Part shown: one piece after another, positions 17,101 to 24,851 of the stretch
Layout: the number at the start of each line of letters is the position of its first letter
How positions within the stretch are numbered: position 1 is the stretch's first letter
Assembly (NCBI RefSeq): GCF_900109885.1
Contig: NZ_FOBS01000022.1
Coordinates: 1 to 53,850 of the forward strand
DNA length: 53,850 bases
Direction: 5' to 3'
From: Syntrophus gentianae
GTDB lineage: Bacteria; Desulfobacterota; Syntrophia; Syntrophales; Syntrophaceae
Program-made: the position numbers and the translations under genes
The notes under the pieces: generated by a model
What the model was told of the DNA's origin: nothing
Databases searched by the model: none
The model's input: the letters and a program-made list of their open reading frames with translations, nothing else

Positions 17101-18495
17101 TCATTCCAGGGAGGATTTTTCCTTCCGGTAACCCAGTGCGGTCAAAGCATATGGCGACAGGAGTTTTTCGACCAGTTCCCTGCCGAGTTTCGCCTCGAGA
17201 AAGGCACGCACATTGACTTGATTTTCCCGGTGAAACGTCGCAATCAGCTCCGTGGCCTTTTCATAGCCGAGCAAGGGCAACAGGGCGGTAAGGATCATGG
17301 GGCTGCGATCCAGGTAGAACTGGCAACGGTCCCTGTTGGGGACAATCTGCAGCACATGCTCCGCAAGCAGGTCATCGATGCGGCTCAGCAGATCCAGGGA
17401 TTCCAGCAGGGCATGGGCGAGAAGGGGCAGAAATTCATTGATCTGCCAGGTTCCTCGACTGACCGTTTCCGCAATGATCCCGTCGTTGGCCATGACCTTG
17501 ATGCCCACCTGCATGGCGGCTTCCATCAGGACCGGGTTGATTTTTCCGGGCATGACCGAGGAACCGGCCTGAAGGGGCGGCAGGGAAATCTCTCCGGTGA
17601 AATTGAGCAGTCTCAGATCGTTGGCGATTTTGATCAGGTTGGCCGCATGGGCCTTGAGGATGCCGGAAACCTCCACAAAGGCGTCGGCATGGGCCGTCTC
17701 ACCCATGAGGTTCTCGCCGCGGGCCAGCCCCAGCCCCGTCGCCTCGCGGATCTTTTCAATGACGAGGAAGATATAGTCCCGCGGTGCAGTGAGCCCGGTT
17801 CCCACGGCCGTGCCGCCGAGATTGACGACACGGAGCCTCTCCTCGCACTTGTAAGTCCTCCAGCGATCCCGGGAAAGGGCTTCGGCAAAGGCGGAAAATT
17901 CCGCACCCAGCGTGACGGGGACGGCCTCCTGCAGTTCCGTGCGACTGATCTTCACGATTTCGCTGAAGGCCTTTTCCTTTTCCTGAAAGGCCCCCTGAAG
18001 ACCGGCCACAGATGCGCTCAGGCGTCTGAACCCCTGGATTCCAGCGATGCGGATGGCCGTGGGATAGGTGTCGTTGGTGGACTGGTGTAGATTGACGTGA
18101 TCCAGGGGATGAACCATCCGGTAATCCCCTTTCTTCCCGCCAAGTTTTTCAACAGCCCGGTTGGCTATGACCTCGTTGAGGTTCATGTTGGTCGAGGTGC
18201 CCGCTCCGCCCTGCAGAGCATCCACGGGAAAAGCATCCGACAGGCTTCCCGCGGCAATTTCATCGCAGGCGGCCAGGATGGCTTCGGCCTTGTCCCCCGG
18301 CAGATAGCCCAGTTCGACATTGGCATGACAACAGGCCTTTTTGACGAGGGCCAGCGCCTTCACGAGCGCCGGGTTCACCGGATTTCCGCTGATTGGAAAA
18401 TTGCGCAATGCCCGTTCGGTATGGATTCCCCAGTAGCAGTCCTCGGGGAGTTCCAGTTGCCCCAGAAGATCTTCTTCCGTCCTCATCTTCGTCAT
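17101..18495 (-). CDS. aspA: Aspartate ammonia-lyase (aspartase/fumarase family)
   Basis: 464 residues, full length for aspartase/class II fumarase. It has the family signature GSSVMPGKINPV (about 320), the Thr/Asn substrate segments GGAGTSTNMNLNEV and HQSTNDTYPTA, and the GTAVGTG region. It interconverts aspartate with fumarate and ammonia. GAGGCGGG lies five bases before ATG 18495. Aspartases often neighbour hydE/hydG/TM1266 genes, and an ammonia supply for the dithiomethylamine bridge of the H-cluster has been suggested as the reason. Fumarase activity cannot be excluded by sequence alone. Confidence 0.85.
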   Translation of the reverse strand: MTKMRTEEDLLGQLELPEDCYWGIHTERALRNFPISGNPVNPALVKALALVKKACCHANVELGYLPGDKAEAILAACDEIAAGSLSDAFPVDALQGGAGTSTNMNLNEVIANRAVEKLGGKKGDYRMVHPLDHVNLHQSTNDTYPTAIRIAGIQGFRRLSASVAGLQGAFQEKEKAFSEIVKISRTELQEAVPVTLGAEFSAFAEALSRDRWRTYKCEERLRVVNLGGTAVGTGLTAPRDYIFLVIEKIREATGLGLARGENLMGETAHADAFVEVSGILKAHAANLIKIANDLRLLNFTGEISLPPLQAGSSVMPGKINPVLMEAAMQVGIKVMANDGIIAETVSRGTWQINEFLPLLAHALLESLDLLSRIDDLLAEHVLQIVPNRDRCQFYLDRSPMILTALLPLLGYEKATELIATFHRENQVNVRAFLEAKLGRELVEKLLSPYALTALGYRKEKSSLE

Positions 18496-18560
18496 ACAAT
18501 CCCGCCTCTTTAGAAAAAATGTCCGATGGAAATGCCGGTATTTCCTTCAAGCAGACCGGC

Positions 18561-19319
18561 TTATCCCTTTCTGCCCACAGAAGCCAGATAGATCGTAAAT
18601 TCCTCCTCTCCGTCAATCCGGAGGAGTTTATCCATGCCGCTCTGGTCGTAGGCGCCGATCGCACAGGTTCCAGCGCCGATGGCTTCACAGGCAAGATAGA
18701 GATTCTGGCAGACATGACCGGCTTCGATGGCAATGACCTTGTGGGCGGCAAGTCCATAGCGCCATTCCATCCGATAGGGAATGGCCGTCCAGATAAAGGT
18801 AACGGCAGCCTCGCCCGGATAGGGCTGATCCAGAGCAGCCCGGACAATTTTTCGCTCCAGGTTCTCTTCGGTAAATTCGAAGATGAGCTGATGCTCCAGG
18901 GGAAGATAACGGTAGATCCCCTGTTCCATTCCCGAAACATTCAGGATGACGAGATAGGTTTCCAGGGCATGGCGGCAGCCGGCGGAAGGAACGGTCCTCA
19001 GGGCATGACCGGGATCAAGTTTCTCCTTGATGCCCTGGGTCGCCCAGAGAAGGAAGGACAACTCCTCAAGGGAAAGCGGCTTACGGACATAGGTCCTACG
19101 GCTTTCTCGCTGCCCGATTGCCGCTGCTAAATCGATACGACCGATCTCTCGCAATCGTTCTCTTCGGGGAAGGTCGATTCTTAGGGCTTCGCCCGAGTAG
19201 GGCTTTTCAATGGGAGGAGGCGTTATTCCGCGATTCTGATCGGTTAGAGAAAAATCGACGACCTTTCGGATGCTGTCTTTCAAAAATAAACGGTACGCCT
19301 TGAGAAGTTCCTTATCCAT
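18561..19319 (-). CDS. SagB/ThcOx-type nitroreductase-family oxidoreductase
   Basis: 252 residues from ATG 19319, which has AAAGGG nine bases upstream; the longer frame to 19355 has no ribosome site. The protein has the nitroreductase fold of the SagB-type dehydrogenases. It shows RESRRTYVRKPLSLEELSFL (FMN-binding start), then RTVPSAGCRHALETYLV, and ends with GHVCQNLYLACEAIGAGTC plus a short C-terminal strand. Stand-alone members outside peptide-toxin clusters are common and of unknown substrate. It is 65 bases upstream of aspA on the same strand, so it may be co-transcribed. There is no cyclodehydratase or precursor peptide nearby, so a peptide-modifying role is not supported. Confidence 0.85.
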   Translation of the reverse strand: MDKELLKAYRLFLKDSIRKVVDFSLTDQNRGITPPPIEKPYSGEALRIDLPRRERLREIGRIDLAAAIGQRESRRTYVRKPLSLEELSFLLWATQGIKEKLDPGHALRTVPSAGCRHALETYLVILNVSGMEQGIYRYLPLEHQLIFEFTEENLERKIVRAALDQPYPGEAAVTFIWTAIPYRMEWRYGLAAHKVIAIEAGHVCQNLYLACEAIGAGTCAIGAYDQSGMDKLLRIDGEEEFTIYLASVGRKG

Positions 19320-19404
19320 GAAATTCATCCCTTTGATGATCAATTTCTTCCTCAATCGCTACATAGACAATTTTTGCCGAAGAATCAAATATTTGTTCCC
19401 ATAT

Positions 19405-19445
19405 AAAAAACCCCTCGTGAACATTTGCCGTTCATCGAGGGGTTT
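19405..19445 (-). terminator. Terminator between the 19700 gene and the SagB-type gene
   Basis: AAACCCCTCG-TGAAC (19408-19422) pairs with GTTCA-CGAGGGGTTT (19430-19445) with a single bulged base. On the minus strand a run of six or more T follows. It ends transcription from the right, or attenuates the SagB-type gene whose start is about 85 bases further on. No second competing arm was seen. Confidence 0.75.
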
Positions 19446-19699
19446 ACAAGATCCACTTGTGCCGTCTTGCCCTTTGCGCTGGAGTCACGCATACCATATC
19501 TTGGTCTATTTAGGGGTGATCATCACCACAATGACCCTGTGATTTGTTTTTGATTCGCCTCCAGGAACATGACTCATACGTACACTGCAGTATCCTGTTT
19601 TTTATTAACGCATGATTCTTGCCATTCGATTATAAAAAGGACCCTTTTCTTCCGTTCAATAACCGAACAAGCCTTTTGGATCACAAGATCAGGGAGATC
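19446..19699. other. Intergenic region, nothing further recognised
   Basis: With the adjoining terminator, about 380 bases separate the SagB-type gene from the next minus-strand gene. Apart from the terminator I see only short out-of-context frames without ribosome sites. Confidence 0.5.
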
Positions 19700-19990
19700 T
19701 CAATTTTTATATTTTCCTGCCTGCCAAGGGTCATGGAAGTCATCGGTGATGCTGTCCGCTTCATCTCCCTTTTGGGTTTCCAGCCTCTCTTTGATGTAAA
19801 GTGCCATTTCCTGAAGTTTATCCTTGCCGCCATCCACAAAAACCAGCAGGACATCTTCCCGGGGGGAGCCGTCCAATGTTTCCTTGATATCCCCATCAAG
19901 TGACCCTAGAGCCGTGCCGAAAATTCGGTCGGCATCCAGAGTCCGTTCCTGGTCCCCATCGCCGCGTGTTGCCATGACCACAACTTTCAT
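19700..19990 (-). CDS. Small hypothetical protein
   Basis: 96 residues, strongly acidic toward the C-terminus. GAGGAACGG lies before the ATG. The start (MKVVVMATRGDGDQER) is hydrophobic-beta then charged; the middle (LLVFVDGGKDKLQEMALYIK) suggests one alpha/beta unit. No recognised family. It follows the two Slp genes on the same strand after an 81-base gap and may belong to their operon. Confidence 0.6.
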   Translation of the reverse strand: MKVVVMATRGDGDQERTLDADRIFGTALGSLDGDIKETLDGSPREDVLLVFVDGGKDKLQEMALYIKERLETQKGDEADSITDDFHDPWQAGKYKN

Positions 19991-20071
19991 AATCCGTTCC
20001 TCAAAAGAAGTTATAAAAGTATTTCGGCAATCCGGGCCAAAACTTGAGAATATATCTGGATGATTCTTTGC

Positions 20072-20602
20072 TCACCACCAGTACGGATATCCCGGCCCCC
20101 ACGGATAGGGGTATCCCCATCCATAAGGCGGCCCCCAGAGCCAGGGATCGTAGTACCTGATCTCCTGTCTCTTCTCCCACAGATGAATTTGCCGGGAATC
20201 CACAATGGGGTAGACATAGCGGTTTTCGCCGATCTTCTGCTCCTCCTTACCGATGATGACACCGGCAACCGTTATCTCACGCCCTTTGCTGTAAATATAC
20301 GGATCGAGAAAACCTTCATAACGCGCCAGAAAACGGCCGGATGATTTCTCCGCATTCGTAGGCCGCTTCTGAAAATCGAGGTCCGTCTGCATTACCTTAA
20401 GGACAGTTTCACTTTTGCGATTCAAGGTTTCGATCACGATGCCGCCCCAAATAACCATTCTCCCCCGGTAGCGCTCGGGGTCCTTCTGGACGTCGGACAG
20501 GGACACATCCGGTTCCGCTTCCTTCAGCAGTTTCTGTGAGAAAGGCGCACAGGCCGCCAGTAAGACAAAAGAGAGAAGGGCAAGGATCAAAGATTTTTTC
20601 AT
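20072..20602 (-). CDS. Slp-family outer membrane lipoprotein (second copy)
   Basis: 176 residues from ATG 20602. A lipoprotein signal peptide with lipobox LAAC precedes Cys at about 18. The Slp-type body follows: DPERYRGRMVIWGGIVIETL, GRFLARYEGFLDPYIYSKGR, EITVAGVIIG. The C-terminus is an unusual Trp/Tyr/Gly/Pro-rich tail (repeats of PYGWGYPYPWGP) that could sit on the membrane surface. Its start overlaps the stop of the other slp gene (ATGA), so the two are translationally coupled. Slp proteins are starvation-induced envelope lipoproteins in enterobacteria; the role here is not known. Confidence 0.85.
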   Translation of the reverse strand: MKKSLILALLSFVLLAACAPFSQKLLKEAEPDVSLSDVQKDPERYRGRMVIWGGIVIETLNRKSETVLKVMQTDLDFQKRPTNAEKSSGRFLARYEGFLDPYIYSKGREITVAGVIIGKEEQKIGENRYVYPIVDSRQIHLWEKRQEIRYYDPWLWGPPYGWGYPYPWGPGYPYWW

Positions 20603-21123
20603 CGAATCACACCTCCTACGCCGATACCAACGCCGATGCCGAACCTGGGTCCGCCATAAAGCTCCGCCGGTTGCCAGACATGGCATTCCCCCGGCAGGAT
20701 GACTGGATAGCTGTACTCCATCTCACTGAGGGGAAGGACCTTTTTCCCCTGAACCTCGCCGGCAACGGCAATCTTCCTTCCCGTAACATAGATCGCCGGA
20801 TCTAAAGATCCCTTGAACAGGATCAGAAAACGGCCCTCGCTCTGGTCCGTATCCCTGGGCTGACTCTCGCGATCCAGGGGCTTTTGGACCACCTCGATCC
20901 AGGTTTCCCCTTTCTTGACGGTCGTCGTCACAATCTCCCCGCCAAAGAGGACGGTCTTCCCGAGAAAACGTTCCGGATGGTCCTTCAGCTCCGGAAAGGT
21001 GATGGTGCGATCCACACTGTCCAGGACCGGTTTGGAGATAACGGAGTTACAGCCCGTTATGAAAAGGGTAGAAATAATCAGGAATGAAGAGAAGAAGATC
21101 AAGAGGCGTGTTCCGCGAATCAT
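20599..21123 (-). CDS. Slp-family outer membrane lipoprotein (first copy)
   Basis: 174 residues from ATG 21123; the open frame to 21168 adds a stretch without signal character. The signal peptide ends in lipobox FITGC. The body parallels the neighbouring copy: DHPERFLGKTVLFGGEIV, GRFLILFKGSLDPAIYVTGR, KIAVAGEVQG, then YSYPVILPGECHVW. The C-terminus ends in a Gly-rich GIGVGIGVGG run rather than the aromatic tail. This is a tandem duplication with diverged tails; the first gene is upstream and coupled by an ATGA overlap. Confidence 0.85.
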   Translation of the reverse strand: MIRGTRLLIFFSSFLIISTLFITGCNSVISKPVLDSVDRTITFPELKDHPERFLGKTVLFGGEIVTTTVKKGETWIEVVQKPLDRESQPRDTDQSEGRFLILFKGSLDPAIYVTGRKIAVAGEVQGKKVLPLSEMEYSYPVILPGECHVWQPAELYGGPRFGIGVGIGVGGVIR

Positions 21124-21662
21124 GGCAACCCCGTTTTCGGCAAAAGGGAAGGCAATCCAACGTCCCATTTTTTTTACAAAGCACTTTTTATTTTATAAAG
21201 GATGAAGCTGTAAAGATCAATTCCCATTCGTATCATCCATGAACGAAACCGGAAGGGACTTTCACCCCTGCCATAAACCGACTCGTCAAGTCAAAGCCTA
21301 GGTAAAATTACTTACGAATAGCATGCTATAAACTGACTCATAAATCAGGCAATTCCCCGATTGACATCTTAATATTAGGAAATGTAAATTTCACAATACA
21401 TAGGTAGCGTAAGCAAAGAATCGGGCTATTTCCTGTCAGGCAAAGAGACCTGACATTGCCTCTCGCAAGAAATCTGAGAAAGCGGTTATTTTGTAACAAG
21501 ATCCAAGAATTTCCCATAACAGGGGCAAGAGAGGAGGTGGAAACCAGAAACAAGTTAGAGAGAAACATTCGGATCAATAAGAGTGGGTTTGTTTATTTCA
21601 TGACAAAAAGTTAGCGGCTACTAAAAATGAAACCGGAATATTTTCAAAAAACAGGAGGGATT
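21124..21662. other. Intergenic region with promoter candidate for the lectin gene
   Basis: About 540 bases between divergent genes. It contains a sigma-70-like promoter candidate at 21361-21388 and a small stem (TGTCAGG-CAAAGAGA-CCTGACA) near 21436-21457. No protein-coding frame with a ribosome site and no known riboswitch was recognised. The predicted leader of the lectin gene would be about 270 bases, which is long. Confidence 0.5.
21361..21388 (+). promoter_or_regulatory. Candidate promoter upstream of the PEP-CTERM lectin gene
   Basis: TTGACA at 21361-21366, a 16-base spacer and TGTAAA at 21383-21388. The -35 is perfect and the -10 matches four of six. The distance to the ATG at 21663 is about 270 bases. 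Confidence 0.4.
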
Positions 21663-22178
21663 ATGAAAAGACTTTTCAGTATTATGCTTGTTTTAGGCGT
21701 TTGTTTATTCGCTTTGGTTGGAAATGGTTGGTCCGCACCGATTCTGTATAACGGACATTACTATGAATTGACCAGTTCAACAGGAACCTGGGGGTGGTGC
21801 GAAAACGAGGCGGTATTAAAGGGTGGCCATCTCGTAACCATCAACGATTCGACCGAGGAATCGTGGCTACAAAGCCAGTTTGGCAGGTCATATCTCTGGA
21901 TCGGTTTTACCGACCAGGCTACAGAGGGAACATGGGTATGGATCTCAAGCGAACCGGTTACTTACACGAACTGGGCTGGAGGGGAACCCAACAACGCTGG
22001 TGGTGAAGATTATGCGGTTATGAACTGGTCAGGAATCAAATGGAATGACCTTAATGGGAGTCAATGCTATTACGGAATCATAGAGACGGCTCCCGTACCG
22101 CTGCCGTCTGCACTTCTCCTTTTTGCACCTGGCTTGGCAGGCATTGCGGCTCTCAGGAGAAAGTTCCGACATTCTTAG
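21663..22178 (+). CDS. C-type lectin domain protein with PEP-CTERM sorting signal
   Basis: 171 residues from ATG 21663, which has AGGAGGGA just upstream. The signal peptide ends near WSA (about 24). The C-type lectin fold runs about 30-140: GHYYELTSSTGTW, GGHLVTINDSTEESWLQSQF, LWIGFTDQATEGTWVWISSE, NWAGGEPNNAGGEDYAVMNW, KWNDLNGSQCYYGIIE. The EPN and WND segments that bind calcium and sugar are present. The C-terminus VPLPSALLLFAPGLAGIAAL followed by RRKF is a PEP-CTERM-type anchor processed by exosortase. Surface adhesion or matrix binding is likely. No exosortase is in the window. Confidence 0.9.
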   Translation: MKRLFSIMLVLGVCLFALVGNGWSAPILYNGHYYELTSSTGTWGWCENEAVLKGGHLVTINDSTEESWLQSQFGRSYLWIGFTDQATEGTWVWISSEPVTYTNWAGGEPNNAGGEDYAVMNWSGIKWNDLNGSQCYYGIIETAPVPLPSALLLFAPGLAGIAALRRKFRHS

Positions 22179-22188
22179 GATATCTTAA

Positions 22189-22234
22189 ATGAGAGGGGCC
22201 TGGTTATTTTTACCATACCCTCTCATCCTTTTTT
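22189..22234 (+). terminator. Terminator of the lectin gene
   Basis: ATGAGAGGG (22189-22197) pairs with CCCTCTCAT (22218-22226) and is followed by CCTTTTTT. It lies 11 bases after the stop codon. Confidence 0.8.
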
Positions 22235-22388
22235 CAAGATTACATGAGAATTAAAACGGGTGCCTCGAAATAGAGAAGGAGAGAGAAAGAGGTGCAGATT
22301 TCTCATCAGCATCTGCGCAGCTTCATCAGCAAGAATTTCCTTCCGCCCTTCCGCTCCTTAGCGCACTCTCGCGAGAATACATAGCTAA

Positions 22389-23153
22389 TCAGCAGTTCCT
22401 CATGTAGATCAGACGCAGCCCTTCCAAGGTGAGCATTTCATCGACGATTTCGATGCTTTTCGCCTCGCTTTGGACGACTCTTGCCAGCCCACCCGTGGCG
22501 ATCACCAGGGGATTGGACTGTACCTCCGCCTTCATGCGGGCCACAATGCCATCCACGAGACCGGCGTACCCGAAGATGATCCCCGCCTGCATACTGCTCA
22601 CCGTATCCTTGGCAATAATGGATTTCGGCGTATGGAACTCCACCCGGGGCAGCTTGGACGCCCGCTTGAAGAGGGCTTCACTGGAGATCACGATCCCCGG
22701 GGCAATGCATCCACCCATATACTCCCCCTTGGGCGAGACATAGTCAAAGGTGGTGGCCGTTCCGAAATCGACGACGATCGCCTCCTTCTTGTACTTTTCA
22801 TAAACGGCCACGGCATTGACGATCCGGTCCGCACCGACCTCCCGCGGATTATCGTAAAAGATGGGCATCCCCGTTTTGATCCCGGGGCCTACGATCAGGG
22901 GTTCGACCTGAAAATATTTTTCACAGACCCGCTCCAGGATATGGAGCATCGGCGGCACCACACAGGAGATGATGATGCTCTGAATCGCCTTTGAGCTGAT
23001 CTTGCTGGATTTGTACAGGTTGTACATGAGCATGCCGTACTCGTCGACGGTGTGTTCGATGACGGTTCGAATCCGCCAGTCATGAACCAGTTCTTCTCCG
23101 TCGAAGACCCCGAGAACCGTATTGGTATTTCCCACATCAATGACTAAAAGCAT
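22389..23153 (-). CDS. coaX: Type III pantothenate kinase
   Basis: 254 residues, normal CoaX length. It phosphorylates pantothenate in the first step of CoA synthesis. Motifs: [12 protein letters not shown] (phosphate 1), a GADRIVNAV segment, [13 protein letters not shown] (phosphate 2), GGCIAPGI and ATGGLA. AAGGAC precedes the ATG. It is last in a packed minus-strand cofactor run: valS, nadC, birA, coaX, with 12 bases between birA and coaX. birA-coaX adjacency is common. Confidence 0.97.
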   Translation of the reverse strand: MLLVIDVGNTNTVLGVFDGEELVHDWRIRTVIEHTVDEYGMLMYNLYKSSKISSKAIQSIIISCVVPPMLHILERVCEKYFQVEPLIVGPGIKTGMPIFYDNPREVGADRIVNAVAVYEKYKKEAIVVDFGTATTFDYVSPKGEYMGGCIAPGIVISSEALFKRASKLPRVEFHTPKSIIAKDTVSSMQAGIIFGYAGLVDGIVARMKAEVQSNPLVIATGGLARVVQSEAKSIEIVDEMLTLEGLRLIYMRNC

Positions 23154-23165
23154 AAAGCTGTCCTT

Positions 23166-23987
23166 TTATTTTTTCTTCACAGTGGCATCGCCGGCAAGTA
23201 CGCGACTTACCAGGCCGTCATCGCCCCGGAGCAGCAGGGCGCCGTTGTCATCCAGCCCGACCACCTCTCCCGCCTGGAGTTCGTCCCGGAAAATCACCTC
23301 GATGGGTTCCCCGACAATGCGGGCATACTTAAGCCAGTGTTCCTTAAGAGGGGCAAAGCCTTCCGCCAGATAGCGGACGTAACACGCCTCAAAACAGTCA
23401 TAAAGGCCTACGGCGAGATCCAGGCGCGAGAGAACCCGCCCCGTCTCTACACCGAGGGATGTCGCCAGGTCCCGGAAGGCCTCGTCAAAATCCGCTTTCT
23501 GAATGTTGACATTGATCCCGATCCCCACGACGACATAATCGATCCCGTGACCGGCTGTCCTCATCTCCGTCAGGATGCCGCAGACCTTTTTGCCGTCGAT
23601 CTGGACATCGTTGGGCCATTTGAGCCGAATAGCGCCCGGACAGTATTCCGACAGAAGATCCGCCACGGCCACCCCCGCAAGAAGCGTCAGTTGAGGGGCA
23701 ACGGCCGGTTCGATGGGAGGCTTCAGAAGGATGGAGGTGTACAGATTGCTGCCCGGAGGAGATTGCCAGGGTCTTCGCAGGCGGCCCCGTCCCTGCGACT
23801 GCGAATCGGCGATCACGACCGTGCCTTCCCCTGCTCCGGAGTGTCCCAAGGAAAAGGCGACACTGTTGGTGGAGTCAATCTCAGGATAGAAATAAACGGT
23901 CCGGCCGATCCGCTTTCCCTGAAGTCTTTCCTTTAAGGCTTCCTCATTGAGATCCGAGGGCAGGACTTGAACGGTCTTGTCGTGCAT
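23166..23987 (-). CDS. birA: Biotin--[acetyl-CoA-carboxylase] ligase, no regulatory domain
   Basis: 273 residues. The catalytic domain starts near residue 35: EIDSTNSVAF, then the biotin-binding loop GRGRLRRPWQSPPGSNLYTS, LKWPNDVQIDGKKVCGILTE and VGIGINVN, with an SH3-like C-terminal domain (GEVVGLDDNGALLLR). There is no N-terminal winged helix, so it should biotinylate target proteins without acting as the bio repressor. It follows nadC by 3 bases. A likely substrate in this organism is the biotin carrier paired with the carboxyltransferase at 35220. Confidence 0.95.
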   Translation of the reverse strand: MHDKTVQVLPSDLNEEALKERLQGKRIGRTVYFYPEIDSTNSVAFSLGHSGAGEGTVVIADSQSQGRGRLRRPWQSPPGSNLYTSILLKPPIEPAVAPQLTLLAGVAVADLLSEYCPGAIRLKWPNDVQIDGKKVCGILTEMRTAGHGIDYVVVGIGINVNIQKADFDEAFRDLATSLGVETGRVLSRLDLAVGLYDCFEACYVRYLAEGFAPLKEHWLKYARIVGEPIEVIFRDELQAGEVVGLDDNGALLLRGDDGLVSRVLAGDATVKKK

Positions 23988-23990
23988 GCC

Positions 23991-24842
23991 TCACCCCGAA
24001 GAACTCACGAGCAGCGAGAGGTCCGCCGCCTTCACCGAATGCGTCAGGGCCCCTGAGGAGATGTAATCCACCCCTGTTTCCGCAATCTGCCGAACGGTCG
24101 TCAGGGTGACATTTCCCGAGGCCTCCAGGGGAACCGTTCCGTTCACCTTCAGGACTGCCTCCCGCATGTCCGGGATGCTCATGTTGTCCAGCATGATGAT
24201 ATCCGCTCTCGCCGCCAGGGCCTCATCCAGTTCCTGAAAATTTTTCACTTCCACTTCAATCTTCAGGGTATGGGAGGCCGCCTGCCGGGCCCGGGAAATT
24301 GCTTCGCCGATGCCGCCCGCCGCCTCGATGTGATTCTCCTTGATCAAAACGCAGTTGCTGAGGCCGAAACGGTGATTCGTGCCTCCGCCGATCCGCACGG
24401 CGTATTTATCCAAGATGCGCAAGCCGGGAACGGTCTTGCGGGTATCGAGAATCTTCGCCTTTGTACCGGCAACGGCCTGGACATATTGCCGGGTTGCCGT
24501 GGCAATGCCGCACATCCGCTGGAAGAAATTCAGGGCCACCCGCTCCGCAATCAGGATGCCCGCCAGAGGGCCGGAAATCTCGGCGACCACCTGACCCCGC
24601 TGGACCGATTCTCCGTCCGGCAGACAGGATTTCATCTGAATCTGGTCATCGACGAGGAGAAAAACCTCGCCAAAGAGGCCCCCCCCGGCCACCACCAGGT
24701 CCGATTTGGCCACAACCCGCGCCTGTCCCTTTTCCTGCCCGGTCAACACAGAGGCCGTGGTGACATCCCCGGAACCGATGTCTTCCGCCAGAGCGGACCG
24801 GATCAGGCTCTCCAGCATGAATTTTGGTATGGGAAGCTTCAT
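23991..24842 (-). CDS. nadC: Quinolinate phosphoribosyltransferase (decarboxylating)
   Basis: 283 residues, normal size. It converts quinolinate and PRPP to nicotinate mononucleotide in NAD synthesis. Motifs: AEDIGSGDVTT at the N-terminus, ERVALNFFQRMCGIAT, LDTRKTVPGLR, KYAVRIGGGTNHR, IKENHIEAAGG, EVEVKNFQE, IMLDNMS, and EASGNVT with DYISSGALTHS. All are standard NadC substrate-binding segments. Nine bases downstream of valS and three bases upstream of birA, so it is in the same operon. Confidence 0.97.
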   Translation of the reverse strand: MKLPIPKFMLESLIRSALAEDIGSGDVTTASVLTGQEKGQARVVAKSDLVVAGGGLFGEVFLLVDDQIQMKSCLPDGESVQRGQVVAEISGPLAGILIAERVALNFFQRMCGIATATRQYVQAVAGTKAKILDTRKTVPGLRILDKYAVRIGGGTNHRFGLSNCVLIKENHIEAAGGIGEAISRARQAASHTLKIEVEVKNFQELDEALAARADIIMLDNMSIPDMREAVLKVNGTVPLEASGNVTLTTVRQIAETGVDYISSGALTHSVKAADLSLLVSSSG

Positions 24843-24851
24843 GAGAAATCC

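Noticed and set aside
17218-18090. 290-codon plus-strand frame inside aspA
   Set aside because: Antisense to a full-length aspartase with all signatures; no start signal of its own.
18561-19319. RiPP (azole) biosynthesis cluster suggested by the SagB-type protein
   Set aside because: No cyclodehydratase, YcaO protein, precursor peptide or exporter is adjacent.
19405-19445. Second riboswitch-like leader before the SagB-type gene
   Set aside because: The terminator hairpin is real, but I found no upstream segment able to compete with it, so ordinary termination is enough.
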